This document shows, one piece after another, positions 19,398 to 32,332 of a DNA stretch of 64,000 nt. Each line of letters begins with the position of its first letter. Position 1 is the stretch's first letter. This stretch comes from JALORV01 sp963702595 (GTDB taxonomy: Bacteria > Pseudomonadota > Gammaproteobacteria > Burkholderiales > Burkholderiaceae_F), in NCBI GenBank assembly GCA_963702595.1, contig CAVPDC010000020.1:248001-312000 (forward strand). The letters run 5' to 3'. The notes beneath the pieces were generated by a model. It did no database searches, was not told the origin of the DNA, and worked only from the letters and a program-made list of their open reading frames with translations. Position numbers and translations under genes: made by a program.

Positions 19398-21323
19398 ATG
19401 AAGTGGAACAATCGCCGGATTGCGTAACGTTGCCATCGTCGCCGCGGCTGTGCTTGTGGCTGCTTGCGGAGGCGAGGAGGCGCCGGGAGATTCGAACGCG
19501 GGCGGCACGACTCCAACCGCGGCGCCGACGGTGACCATCACCACGACGAACTCGGCCACCGGGCAGCCGAGCAACGCACTGACGCTCTCGTCGCCGCTCA
19601 ATGCGACGGCGACCGTGCGCGACGCCAAGGGCGCGCCGGTCGCGAATGCCATCGTCCAGTTCACGGCGTCGGCCTCCGGCGGTTCGAGTTCCTCAAGCAC
19701 GGCATTCGTGACTTTCTCGCCGGCATCGGCCAACGGCATCACCGATGCCAACGGCAACGTGACGGTCGTGTTGTCGGCTGGAAGTGTTTCGTCGAGCGGC
19801 GCCGGGACGCTGTCCGCGCAGCGCATCGGTGGGCGAAACCTCCGCTTCTTCCAGCGCGGCGATTCAGGTCGCGCAGGCCAACATCTCGCTGCAGAACCTC
19901 GCCCTCAACCCGGCGACGATTGCAGCATTCCAGACGTCGACGATCACCGTTGCCGTGGCCGGCGTGCCGCCACCACGCCGGTCTCGGTCAATTTCTCGTC
20001 CGTGTGCGCGAGCGCGAAGAAAGCCACGATCACGCCCACTGCCTTGACCGTCAATGGCACAGCGACGGCGAATTATTCCGATAATGGCTGTGGCCAGGCC
20101 GACACGATCATCGTCAGTGCCTCGGGTGCGCCTAGCGTTCAGGGCACACTGACCATCCAGCCGGCCGCGGCGACCAACCTGGTGTTCGTCTCGGCCAATC
20201 CGGACGTCATGGGCATACAGGGCAGTGGAGCCAATACGTCATCCGTCGTGACTTTCAAGGTCGTCGACGCGGGTCAGCAACCGGTGGCAAATGTGGCTGT
20301 GACGATGGCACTCGACACGGTGGTTGGTGGCGTCGCGCTGGAGAACGGGCAAGCAACGCAAACGAAGACCACGGCGGCCGATGGCACAGTCACGACGCAG
20401 GTTGTCGCCGGCACTCAACCGACTCCTGTGCGCGTGCGCGCTTCGACGGCAAGCGGCCTGACGGCAGTATCCAGCAATCTCACCATTCAGAGCGGTCTGC
20501 CAACGCAGGCCCGGTTCTCGCTTTCGGTCGAAACTTTCAACATCGAGGGATGGAATATTGACGGCACGAAGACAAAGGTCACGATCCGCGCCGCGGACCG
20601 CGTCGGCAATCCTGTGCCGGACAACACGGTGATCAACTTCCGCTCTTCGGGCGCGGCGCTTCAACCGTCCTGCCGTACGACGGGCGGTGCCTGCACGGTG
20701 GAGTTCGTCAGCCAGGCCAATCGACCGCTCACTGCACCGGTGGGCCGAATCACGGTTCTCGCAAACGCTTCTGGTCTGGAAAGCTTCCAGGACGCGAACG
20801 GCAACAACCGCTATGACATGGGCGAACCGTTCGAGGATCTCGGCGATGCATTCGTCGACAACAACTTCGACCGCACATGGCAGGCTGGCGAGGACTTCAT
20901 TCCCTATAACGCAGCCGCGACCGCGGCCTGCGCAACCGGATTGGCCTCGACACCGCCGCCAATGAAACCGATGACCTGCGACGGAGTCTGGGGCGGCGCG
21001 CAGGTCCGTGCTCAAACTCAGATCATCTTGTCGGGTCGAACGCGCGGGCAACGCTTCCCGGTTCGATCAATCTGTCGCCGACAGGTCCGACTGCGACTGA
21101 ATGCTCGGGCGGCTTCAAAGCGCTTATGTTCGACGTGAATGACAATCCGATGCCCGCTGGGAACAAGATCGCGACTGAGGCGACCGGGTCACGGCCAAGG
21201 TACTCAACGACACGTGCTAAACACGACGGTCCCTGACGACGCACACGGCTCACGGTCTCAGGCACAATTGCACTGGCGATCAGGACGGGATTCACGTCAA
21301 GGTGACGACGCCGGGAGGCTGAC
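19398..21323 (+). CDS. Ig-like (Big_1/invasin-type) repeat lipoprotein (multiple frameshifts)
   Basis: A large envelope protein inserted between pilQ and aroK. The N-terminus is a lipoprotein signal (NVAIVAAAVLVAACGGEE), with a shift near 19413 joining it to the ATG at 19398. Several Ig-like units follow, each with the Big_1 pattern (SSPLNATATVRDAKGAPVAN; VVTFKVVDAGQQPVANVAV). A segment near 20800-20910 (DANGNNRYDMGEPFEDLG, FDRTWQAGEDF) looks like a Ca2+-binding loop. Further shifts lie near 19830, 19973, 21045, 21165 and 21210; the end at 21323 follows DQDGIHVKVTTPGG. About 640 residues if repaired. With six breaks, true decay cannot be excluded. Confidence 0.72.
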
Positions 21324-21440
21324 AGCTTTCGCCCGTGATCGTTAATATGTCGGCAAGAGGCCGAAACCATCCGTCGGCACGAGCCGTTGGTGGGCGTGAA
21401 GCGAAGCCTGTAAAGTGGCGCTCGCTCTCGTTTTTTCACT

Positions 21441-21980
21441 TTGGTGCCTCACTGTTCGATCTTCCTCGTCGGCATGATGGGCGCCGGCAAGTCCACCATC
21501 GGCCGCCTGCTCGCTGACGCGATCGGCTTCGAGTCCATCGACGCCGATCGCGAACTCGAAGCGCGCAGCGGGGTTTCGATTCCGACGATATTCGAGATCG
21601 AAGGCGAAGCGGCGATTCCGTCGGCGTGAGGCAGCGTTGCTCGACGAACTGAGTCAGCTGCCCGGATCGTGCTGGCGACGGGCGGCGGCGCGGTGCTTGA
21701 CGCCAGTACGCGACAGCACCTGCGTGAGCGCGGGCTGGTCATTTACCTGCGCGCCACGGCCGACGAGGTGTTTCGTCGAACGCGACGCGACAAATCGCGC
21801 CCGCTGCTGCAAACGGAAAACCCGCGCGAGCGCATCGAGCAACTGCTGGCGGAGCGCGAACCGCTCTACGCTGAAACGGCGCACCTGACCTTCCAGTCTG
21901 CGGCCTCCAATCCGAAGCGACTGGTGGAACGGCTGGTCGCACATCCGGACGTGCAGGCACTCCTTTCGGCCGGCCGCTGA
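21441..21980 (+). CDS. aroK: shikimate kinase (two compensating frameshifts)
   Basis: Phosphorylates shikimate in aromatic amino-acid synthesis. The N-terminal LVGMMGAGKSTIGRLLA is the P-loop, followed by IDADRELEARSG (substrate-binding Asp). An extra base near 21615 and a missing one near 21667 throw about 50 bases out of frame. In the corrected frame these read EAAFRRREAALLDELSQLPG and join VLATGGGAVLDASTR. The lid region is RRDKSRPLLQ. The start is TTG at 21441 or GTG at 21444. Essential biosynthetic gene in its conserved place before aroB. Confidence 0.92.
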
Positions 21981-22016
21981 GCGCGTGCACCTGCGCGTGC
22001 CTCGTACAATCGCCCG

Positions 22017-23096
22017 ATGCAACGCGTGTCTGTCGGCCTGGCGGGCCGTTCCTACGACATCCTGATCGGCCCGGACTTGTTGCGGCGGTCGGCGGAGTTC
22101 CTCGCGCCATTGGCGCCGACGCGTATCGCGCTGGTCACCAGCGCCACGGTGAACGACCTCTACGCCGAACGGGTGCGCAATGCGCTCTCCGGTCTCGGCC
22201 AGCTCATGACGATCGTGCTGCCCGACGGTGAGCCCCACAAGAACTGGACGTCCGTCTCGAAGATTCTCGATGCGCTGGTCGAGGGGGGCGCCGATCGTAG
22301 GAGTCTCGTGGTGGCGCTGGGTGGCGGCGTCGTCGGCGACATCGCGGGTTTTGCCGCCTCGATCTTCATGCGCGGGATCCGGTTCGTGCAGATGCCGACG
22401 ACACTGCTTGCACAGGTCGACTCCTCGGTTGGTGGCAAGACGGGCATCAATCACGAGCGCGGCAAGAACCTGATCGGCGCGTTCCACCAGCCACAAGTCG
22501 TAATCAGCGACACCTCGACGCTGAAGACACTCCCCGCGCGGGAACTCTCGGCCGGACTGGCAGAGATCCTCAAGCATGGCTTGCTGGCCGACCGCAAGTA
22601 CTTCGAGCAGGTGGTGCACGACCTGCCGGCGCTGCGCGCCTGCGCGCCGGATGCCCTCGGCCGAGCCATTGCCGGCTCCTGCGAGATCAAGGCCGGCATC
22701 GTCGCGCGCGACGAGCGCGAAACCGGTGAGCGGGCGCTGCTGAATCTCGGGCACACGTTCGGTCATGCGATCGAGGCGATGACGGGCTACACGCGGTGGC
22801 TTCACGGCGAGGCCGTCGGCTGCGGCCTGGTGCTGGCGGCTGATCTTTCCGTCCGCGCGGGTCTGCTGGAGCGTGCGGCGATCGAGCCGATCGAAGCGGC
22901 CGTCCAGGCCGCCGGGTTGCCGGCGCGCATCGAAGGGCTCTCGCTGGAGCGCGCGATCGAATCGATGCGCGGCGACAAGAAGTCGGAGGCGGGCGCCATC
23001 CGCTTCATCCTGCTGGAGCACATCGGGCGCGCCGTACAGCGCACCGTACCCGACGCCACACTGCGCGCAACGCTTGCTGCGGGAGGCTACGCATGA
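22017..23096 (+). CDS. aroB: 3-dehydroquinate synthase
   Basis: 359 residues, intact. It converts DAHP to 3-dehydroquinate, an NAD+- and Zn2+-dependent step. Motifs visible are LPDGEPHKNW, the dinucleotide loop ALGGGVVGDIAGFAAS, QVDSSVGGKTGINH and the metal histidines in LNLGHTFGHAIE and WLHGEAVGCG. It overlaps the following dgt start by four bases. Confidence 0.96.
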   Translation: MQRVSVGLAGRSYDILIGPDLLRRSAEFLAPLAPTRIALVTSATVNDLYAERVRNALSGLGQLMTIVLPDGEPHKNWTSVSKILDALVEGGADRRSLVVALGGGVVGDIAGFAASIFMRGIRFVQMPTTLLAQVDSSVGGKTGINHERGKNLIGAFHQPQVVISDTSTLKTLPARELSAGLAEILKHGLLADRKYFEQVVHDLPALRACAPDALGRAIAGSCEIKAGIVARDERETGERALLNLGHTFGHAIEAMTGYTRWLHGEAVGCGLVLAADLSVRAGLLERAAIEPIEAAVQAAGLPARIEGLSLERAIESMRGDKKSEAGAIRFILLEHIGRAVQRTVPDATLRATLAAGGYA

Positions 23097-24229
23097 ACGT
23101 CGGCCAGGCGTTCGGCCTCGCACCCTACGCCGCGGACCCGGCGCGTTCGCAGGGACGACAGCACGCCGAACCGCAGGCGCCCAATCGAACCGACTTTCAG
23201 CGTGACCGTGACCGCATCATCCATTGCACCGCGTTCCGTCGCCTCGAGTACAAGACGCAGGTTTTCGTCAATCACGAGGGCGACCTCTTCAGAACGCGAT
23301 TGACCCACTCTCTCGAGGTGGCGCAGATCGGACGTGCGATCGCGCGCACTCTGCGGCTGAACGAAGATCTCGTCGAGGCGGTATCGCTGGCGCACGATCT
23401 CGGTCACACGCCGTTCGGCCACGCCGGACAGGACGCGCTGGCCGAGTGCATGCAGCCTTATGGCGGCTTCGAGCACAACCTGCAGTCGCTGCGCGTCGTC
23501 GATGAACTGGAGGAACGCTACGGCGCTTTCAACGGCCTGAACCTGACGTTCGAGTCGCGCGAAGGCATTCTCAAGCACTGCTCGCTCGAAAATGCACGCA
23601 AGCTCGGTCAGCTTGGCGAGCGCTTCCTGTTACGGCGCCAGCCCAGCCTTGAAGCGCAAATCGCCAATCTCGCGGACGAGATTGCCTACAACAATCACGA
23701 CATCGACGATGGGCTGCGCTCGCAGCTGATCTCGCTGGAGCAACTGGAGGCAGTGCCGCTGTTCGCCCGGCATGCCGCCCCCGTCCGCGCACAGTTTCCT
23801 GGCATCGCCGAGCGCAGGATGATCCATGAAACCGTGCGCCGAATGATCAACACGCTGATCGTCGACCTCACGGAGGAAAGCTCGCGGCGGATCGTTGCTG
23901 CGGCGCCGGCGTCGATCGACGATGTGCGGCGCTCCGGGCCGCTGATCGCGTTTTCGGGGTCGCTGCGCGCCGAGGCTGACGAGCTCAAGCGCTTCCTGCA
24001 CGACAACCTCTACCGGCACTATCGCGTGATGCGCATGACAACCAAGGCGAAGCGCATCGTGCGCGAGTTGTTCGCCGCGTTCGACGATGAGCCGCGGCTG
24101 CTGCCGGTCGACCATCAGGCGCGTGCAGCACAGGACAAGGCGCGCGCCATCGCCGACTACGTGGCGGGAATGACCGATCGCTATGCGATCCGCGAACATC
24201 GCCGGCTGTATTCCGTCGGAGACGACTGA
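23093..24229 (+). CDS. dgt: deoxyguanosinetriphosphate triphosphohydrolase-like protein
   Basis: 378 residues, the length of the Dgt-like subfamily. The HD-domain metal residues are present: RLTHSLEVAQIGRAIAR and LAHDLGHTPFGHAGQDAL, with the later EIAYNNHDIDDGLRS. Family members hydrolyse dNTPs to deoxynucleoside and triphosphate; the exact substrate is unknown for this type. Conserved synteny with aroB upstream and gltB downstream. Confidence 0.93.
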   Translation: MNVGQAFGLAPYAADPARSQGRQHAEPQAPNRTDFQRDRDRIIHCTAFRRLEYKTQVFVNHEGDLFRTRLTHSLEVAQIGRAIARTLRLNEDLVEAVSLAHDLGHTPFGHAGQDALAECMQPYGGFEHNLQSLRVVDELEERYGAFNGLNLTFESREGILKHCSLENARKLGQLGERFLLRRQPSLEAQIANLADEIAYNNHDIDDGLRSQLISLEQLEAVPLFARHAAPVRAQFPGIAERRMIHETVRRMINTLIVDLTEESSRRIVAAAPASIDDVRRSGPLIAFSGSLRAEADELKRFLHDNLYRHYRVMRMTTKAKRIVRELFAAFDDEPRLLPVDHQARAAQDKARAIADYVAGMTDRYAIREHRRLYSVGDD

Positions 24230-24238
24230 GCGCGGCGG

Positions 24239-24940
24239 ATGGCGCGACTGGCGCGACTCTCGATCGGAGGATTCCCGCACCTGGTCATGCAGCGTTCGGG
24301 GTCGCGGCCGCTCGTTGTCGATGATGTTGACGCCGGGCGCCTGCTGGCTGCGATGCGCGAGTCCATGAGCGCGGGGCATGTCGCCCTGCATGGCTACGCG
24401 CTGATGCCGCACGCCCTTTGGCTGCTTGCGACGCCAGCCGATTCGCGTGCGCTCGGATTGACCCTGCAGGCTGTTGGCCGTCGCTATGTTCGCGCGTACA
24501 ACGATCGCCACGCGGTGCGCGGTGCGCTGTTCGATGGCCGCTATCGTGCGGCGATTCTCGAACCGGAGTCCGCGTTTCTGGGTGCGCTTCAGTTTGTCGA
24601 GACCCAGCCGGTTCGTGCCGGACTGGTGACGGCAGCCGAGGACTATCGCTGGTCCAGCTTTCGCCATCACGCGGGCCTCGCCTCGGAACCGATGCTGCAG
24701 GATCACACGCTCTACTGGGCGCTTGGCAATACGCCCTTCGAGCGACAGGTTGCCTATCGTGCTGCCGTGCATGCCGGTCTCGCCCAGGCCGACGTTGCGC
24801 GCTTTGACAAGGCGTTGGCCGGTGGCTGGGTGGTCGGGTCCGATGCCTTCGTGCGCTCGATTGAGCCGCAATGCGCGCGACGTCCGCTGCCGGCCCGCGC
24901 CGGCCGGCCGCGGCGCCACTCCGCTCCGCTCCTGCGCTGA
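24239..24940 (+). CDS. degenerate REP-associated tyrosine transposase-like protein, HUH motif lost
   Basis: 233 residues aligning by eye with RAYT/TnpA_REP (Y1 transposase) proteins: ARLARLSIGGFPHLVMQRSG at the start, GYALMPHALWLLATP, AVGRRYVRAYNDRH, then ALFDGRYRAAILE and PVRAGLVTAAEDYRWSSFRHH. In active members the central motif is MPNHVHLL; here residues 56-63 are MPHALWLL, so both histidines of the HUH metal site are gone. The reading frame is otherwise intact, which suggests a domesticated protein with no transposase activity. REP-like hairpin sequence lies just downstream. Confidence 0.75.
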   Translation: MARLARLSIGGFPHLVMQRSGSRPLVVDDVDAGRLLAAMRESMSAGHVALHGYALMPHALWLLATPADSRALGLTLQAVGRRYVRAYNDRHAVRGALFDGRYRAAILEPESAFLGALQFVETQPVRAGLVTAAEDYRWSSFRHHAGLASEPMLQDHTLYWALGNTPFERQVAYRAAVHAGLAQADVARFDKALAGGWVVGSDAFVRSIEPQCARRPLPARAGRPRRHSAPLLR

Positions 24941-25167
24941 CTCAATGAGCAGCCACGTTCCCGACGCCGGGGCCAGCATCGGGTCGACGGGCGCGCGGGC
25001 CTGGCTGCGGCGTGTCGTCCCCGTCCAGCCGCAGGGGTGTCGGTGGGCGAGTGCACCGATGACGCGAGTACCCACTTCAGCGTTCTCGCTGTTCGCGCCT
25101 GTGATTGGTCAGTCGCCGCGAACGGACACTCCCGCAAAGTCCAACGAATGAAGTCGCTGGCGTGTGT

Positions 25168-25223
25168 TATGTCCCCGAATTTTTCGGGGGGAGCGCAGTC
25201 CACTTTAATTTGGGGACAGACCC
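25168..25223. repeat. REP-like inverted repeat (TGTCCCC ... GGGGACA)
   Basis: TGTCCCCGAATT (25170-25181) and AATTTGGGGACA (25207-25218) are inverted copies matching at 11 of 12 positions. A smaller hairpin, CCCCGAA/TTCGGGG, lies in the left arm. The TTAATTTGGGGACAGACC word is, from memory, a recurrent sequence beside REP-associated transposases in proteobacteria. The rest of the 24941-25316 gap (376 bases) has no gene; it must carry the gltB promoter. Confidence 0.6.
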
Positions 25224-25316
25224 TTATTTAAGTTGTTGTGCGGTGCGGTGGCGTCGCAGTAAAGTCCAATCTCGCGTTGACCTCACTGGGAACCGGCGTT
25301 TCTGCCGGGACATGCC

Positions 25317-30017
<4,701 letters not shown>

Positions 30018-30029
30018 TGGTGACCTTGC

Positions 30030-30452
30030 ATGCGCGCGCCGCTCCCCCTGTGGCCTGCGACCCTTCGCGGATGGCTGCCAGGGCTGCTGCTCAGCGTTCC
30101 GCTGGCGCTCCTGCTTTGGAACCTGCGCACAGCACCGGAAGATCTGCGCACGGCGGTTGCCACGGTGGCCGTTCTGCTCGCGCTGCCCTGGGTCGTGCCG
30201 GCGATGGTCCTGGTCGCGACGGTCTCCGTGCCGCTCTACATGTGGCTGCATACGCAGGGACCGGTGCCCGACGTGCTTCAGTGGCTGGGCGGCACGCTGC
30301 TGGTCGGCGCGGTGCTCGGCGCGCATGTCAACGCGACACTCGCGTGGCTGTGGCTGCGGCGCGACCCTGCGGTTCCAGAGCCGGGTTTGCGCGACTTCCT
30401 CGAGCGATCGCCGTCAGGCATCGCTCGACAACTTAACGACGACAAGAGATAG
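30030..30452 (+). CDS. small membrane protein between gltB and gltD
   Basis: 140 residues with three or four hydrophobic segments (GWLPGLLLSVPLALLLW, TVAVLLALPWVVPAMVLVAT, VLQWLGGTLLVGAVLGAHV) and a charged C-terminal tail. It lies 12 bases after gltB and two before gltD, so it is surely co-transcribed. I do not recognise the family. The competing frame (from 30017) reads Arg/Ala-rich and lacks membrane character, so I reject it. Confidence 0.7.
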   Translation: MRAPLPLWPATLRGWLPGLLLSVPLALLLWNLRTAPEDLRTAVATVAVLLALPWVVPAMVLVATVSVPLYMWLHTQGPVPDVLQWLGGTLLVGAVLGAHVNATLAWLWLRRDPAVPEPGLRDFLERSPSGIARQLNDDKR

Positions 30453-30454
30453 CG

Positions 30455-31955
30455 ATGGGCAAGGTCACCGGTTTCATGGAATTCCAGCGGCTCGAAGAGG
30501 CCGCCGAGGCGCCGCGAGTCGCGCAAGCAGCACTGGCGCGAGTTCGTCGTTCACCTGAGTGACGAGCAGGCTGCGATCCAGGGCGCGCGCTGCATGGACT
30601 GCGGTATCCCGTTCTGCAATAACGGTTGCCCGGTCAACAACATCATTCCGGACTTCAATGACCTGGTGTACCGGCAGGACTGGCGCAGCGCGCTCGATGT
30701 CCTGCACAGCACGAACAACTTTCCCGAGTTCACCGGGCGAGTCTGTCCGGCGCCGTGTGAGGCGGCCTGCACGCTGAACATCGACGACGCGCCGGTCGGC
30801 ATCAAGTCGATCGAGCACAAGATCATCGACAAGGGCTGGGAAGAGGGCTGGGTCGTTCCGCAGCTGCCGAAGGCGAAGACCGGCAGGAAGGTCGCCGTGG
30901 TCGGCAGCGGGCCGGCGGGCCTCGCGGCCGCGCAGCAACTGGCGCGGGTGGGCCATGACGTGACCGTGTTCGAGAAGAACGATCGTGTGGGCGGCCTGTT
31001 GCGTTATGGCATTCCGGACTTCAAGATGGAGAAGTCGCACATCGATCGGCGCGTGGCGCAGATGGAGGCCGAAGGCGTCACGTTCCGCACCGGCATGCTC
31101 GTCAGCAAATCGAAGCTCAACGGTGGCGTCACCAACTGGGCTTCGGAGACGGTCGCGCCAGAGCAGCTTTTGAAGGAGTTCGATGCGGTCGTGCTGTCCG
31201 GCGGAGCCGAGCAGCCGCGCGACCTGGCCGTGCCCGGGCGCGAACTGAAGGGCGTGCACTTCGCAATGGAGTTCCTGCCGTTGCAGAACAAGGTGGTGGC
31301 CGGCGACAAGGTGAAAGAGCAGATCCTTGCCACGGGCAAGCACGTCGTCGTCATCGGCGGCGGCGACACCGGCTCTGACTGTGTCGGGACGTCCAACCGG
31401 CATGGCGCCAAGTCCGTCACTCAGTTCGAATTGCTGCCGCAGCCGCCGGCCCGTGAGAACAAGGAGCTCACCTGGCCGTACTGGCCGGTGAAGCTGCGGA
31501 CTTCCAGCTCGCATGAAGAAGGCGTGGCACGTGACTGGGCCGTGACGACCAAGCGTTTCGAAGGCGATGGCAAGGGCAACGTGCGCGCGCTCGTCGCGGC
31601 GCGTGTCGAGTGGCAGAAGGATCCCGTGACCGGTGCGCAGAAGATGGTCGAGGTGCCCGGCTCGGAGTTCGAGCTTCCCGCCGACCTTGTGCTCTTTGCG
31701 ATGGGATTCGTGGCGCCGGTGGGCTCGGTGCTGGAATCGTTCGGCATCGAGAAGGACGCGCGCGGCAATGCGCGCGCTACCACCGAGGAAACGAAGGGCG
31801 GACCGCGCCCCTATGTGACCAACGTGCCCAAGGTGTTTGCGGCCGGCGACATGCGGCGCGGGCAGAGCCTGGTGGTGTGGGCGATCCGGGAAGGCCGTCA
31901 GTGCGCCCGTGCCGTTGACGAATACCTCATGGGGACTTCGACGCTTCCCCGGTGA
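30455..31955 (+). CDS. gltD: glutamate synthase small subunit (one frameshift)
   Basis: The FAD/NADPH subunit that feeds electrons to GltB. It starts MGKVTGFMEFQR at 30455. An extra base near 30515 breaks the frame; the correct continuation is ESRKQHWREFVVHLSDEQ. Two cysteine clusters for [4Fe-4S] centres follow (CMDCGIPFCNNGCP and CPAPCEAAC), then the FAD dinucleotide fold VVGSGPAGLAAAQQ and the NADPH fold VVIGGGDTGSDC. The end is CARAVDEYLMGTSTLPR. About 499 residues after repair. Confidence 0.95.
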
Positions 31956-32250
31956 GTCTTCCCGGATCGCCCGGCGCTCGCCTGGCGAGCGCGTGGGTTG
32001 GCTGGGCAATGCGCGTTGCCACGCGCGTTGCGTGAAGGCCGTCAGCGTGCGCGGGCTGTCGACGACGTCCTGATGGGGTCTTCCACGCTCCCGCGGTGAA
32101 AATCGCGGATCGCCCGGCGCTCGCGTCGCGAACGCGTGGGCGGCATGGGAACGCCCGCTAACGCGAGCGTACGGCGAAGGCCATGTCAGTGCGTGCGCCC
32201 GTATGCACTTCGCCTTCCTCGAAGCGACTTCAGCCTCTCCCGGGCGAGCC
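31891..32250 (+). repeat. three degenerate tandem copies of a ~143-base unit including the gltD 3' end
   Basis: Units begin at 31891, 32035 and about 32177 with AAGGCC...GTCAG, a period of 144 then 142. Unit 2 still encodes a diverged copy of the GltD C-terminus ending in a stop: EGRQRARAVDDVLMGSSTLPR would be its reading (32033-32098) beside the genuine one. The words CGGATCGCCCGGCGCTCGC at 31963-31981 and 32106-32124 are identical. Unit 3 is shorter and more decayed. No gene is visible between 31956 and 32332 otherwise. Confidence 0.75.
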
Positions 32251-32332
32251 CCGTGTATTGCCTGTCAGTCACTCCATGTTGACATTGATCTAGGCAAACG
32301 CCCGGCGCCCTTCCATTCTGGATTGAGAGAGG

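Noticed and set aside
31956..32332. tRNA or attachment site after gltD
   Set aside because: Looked for a cloverleaf and a T-loop; none found. The repeated words are explained by the tandem gltD tail copies.
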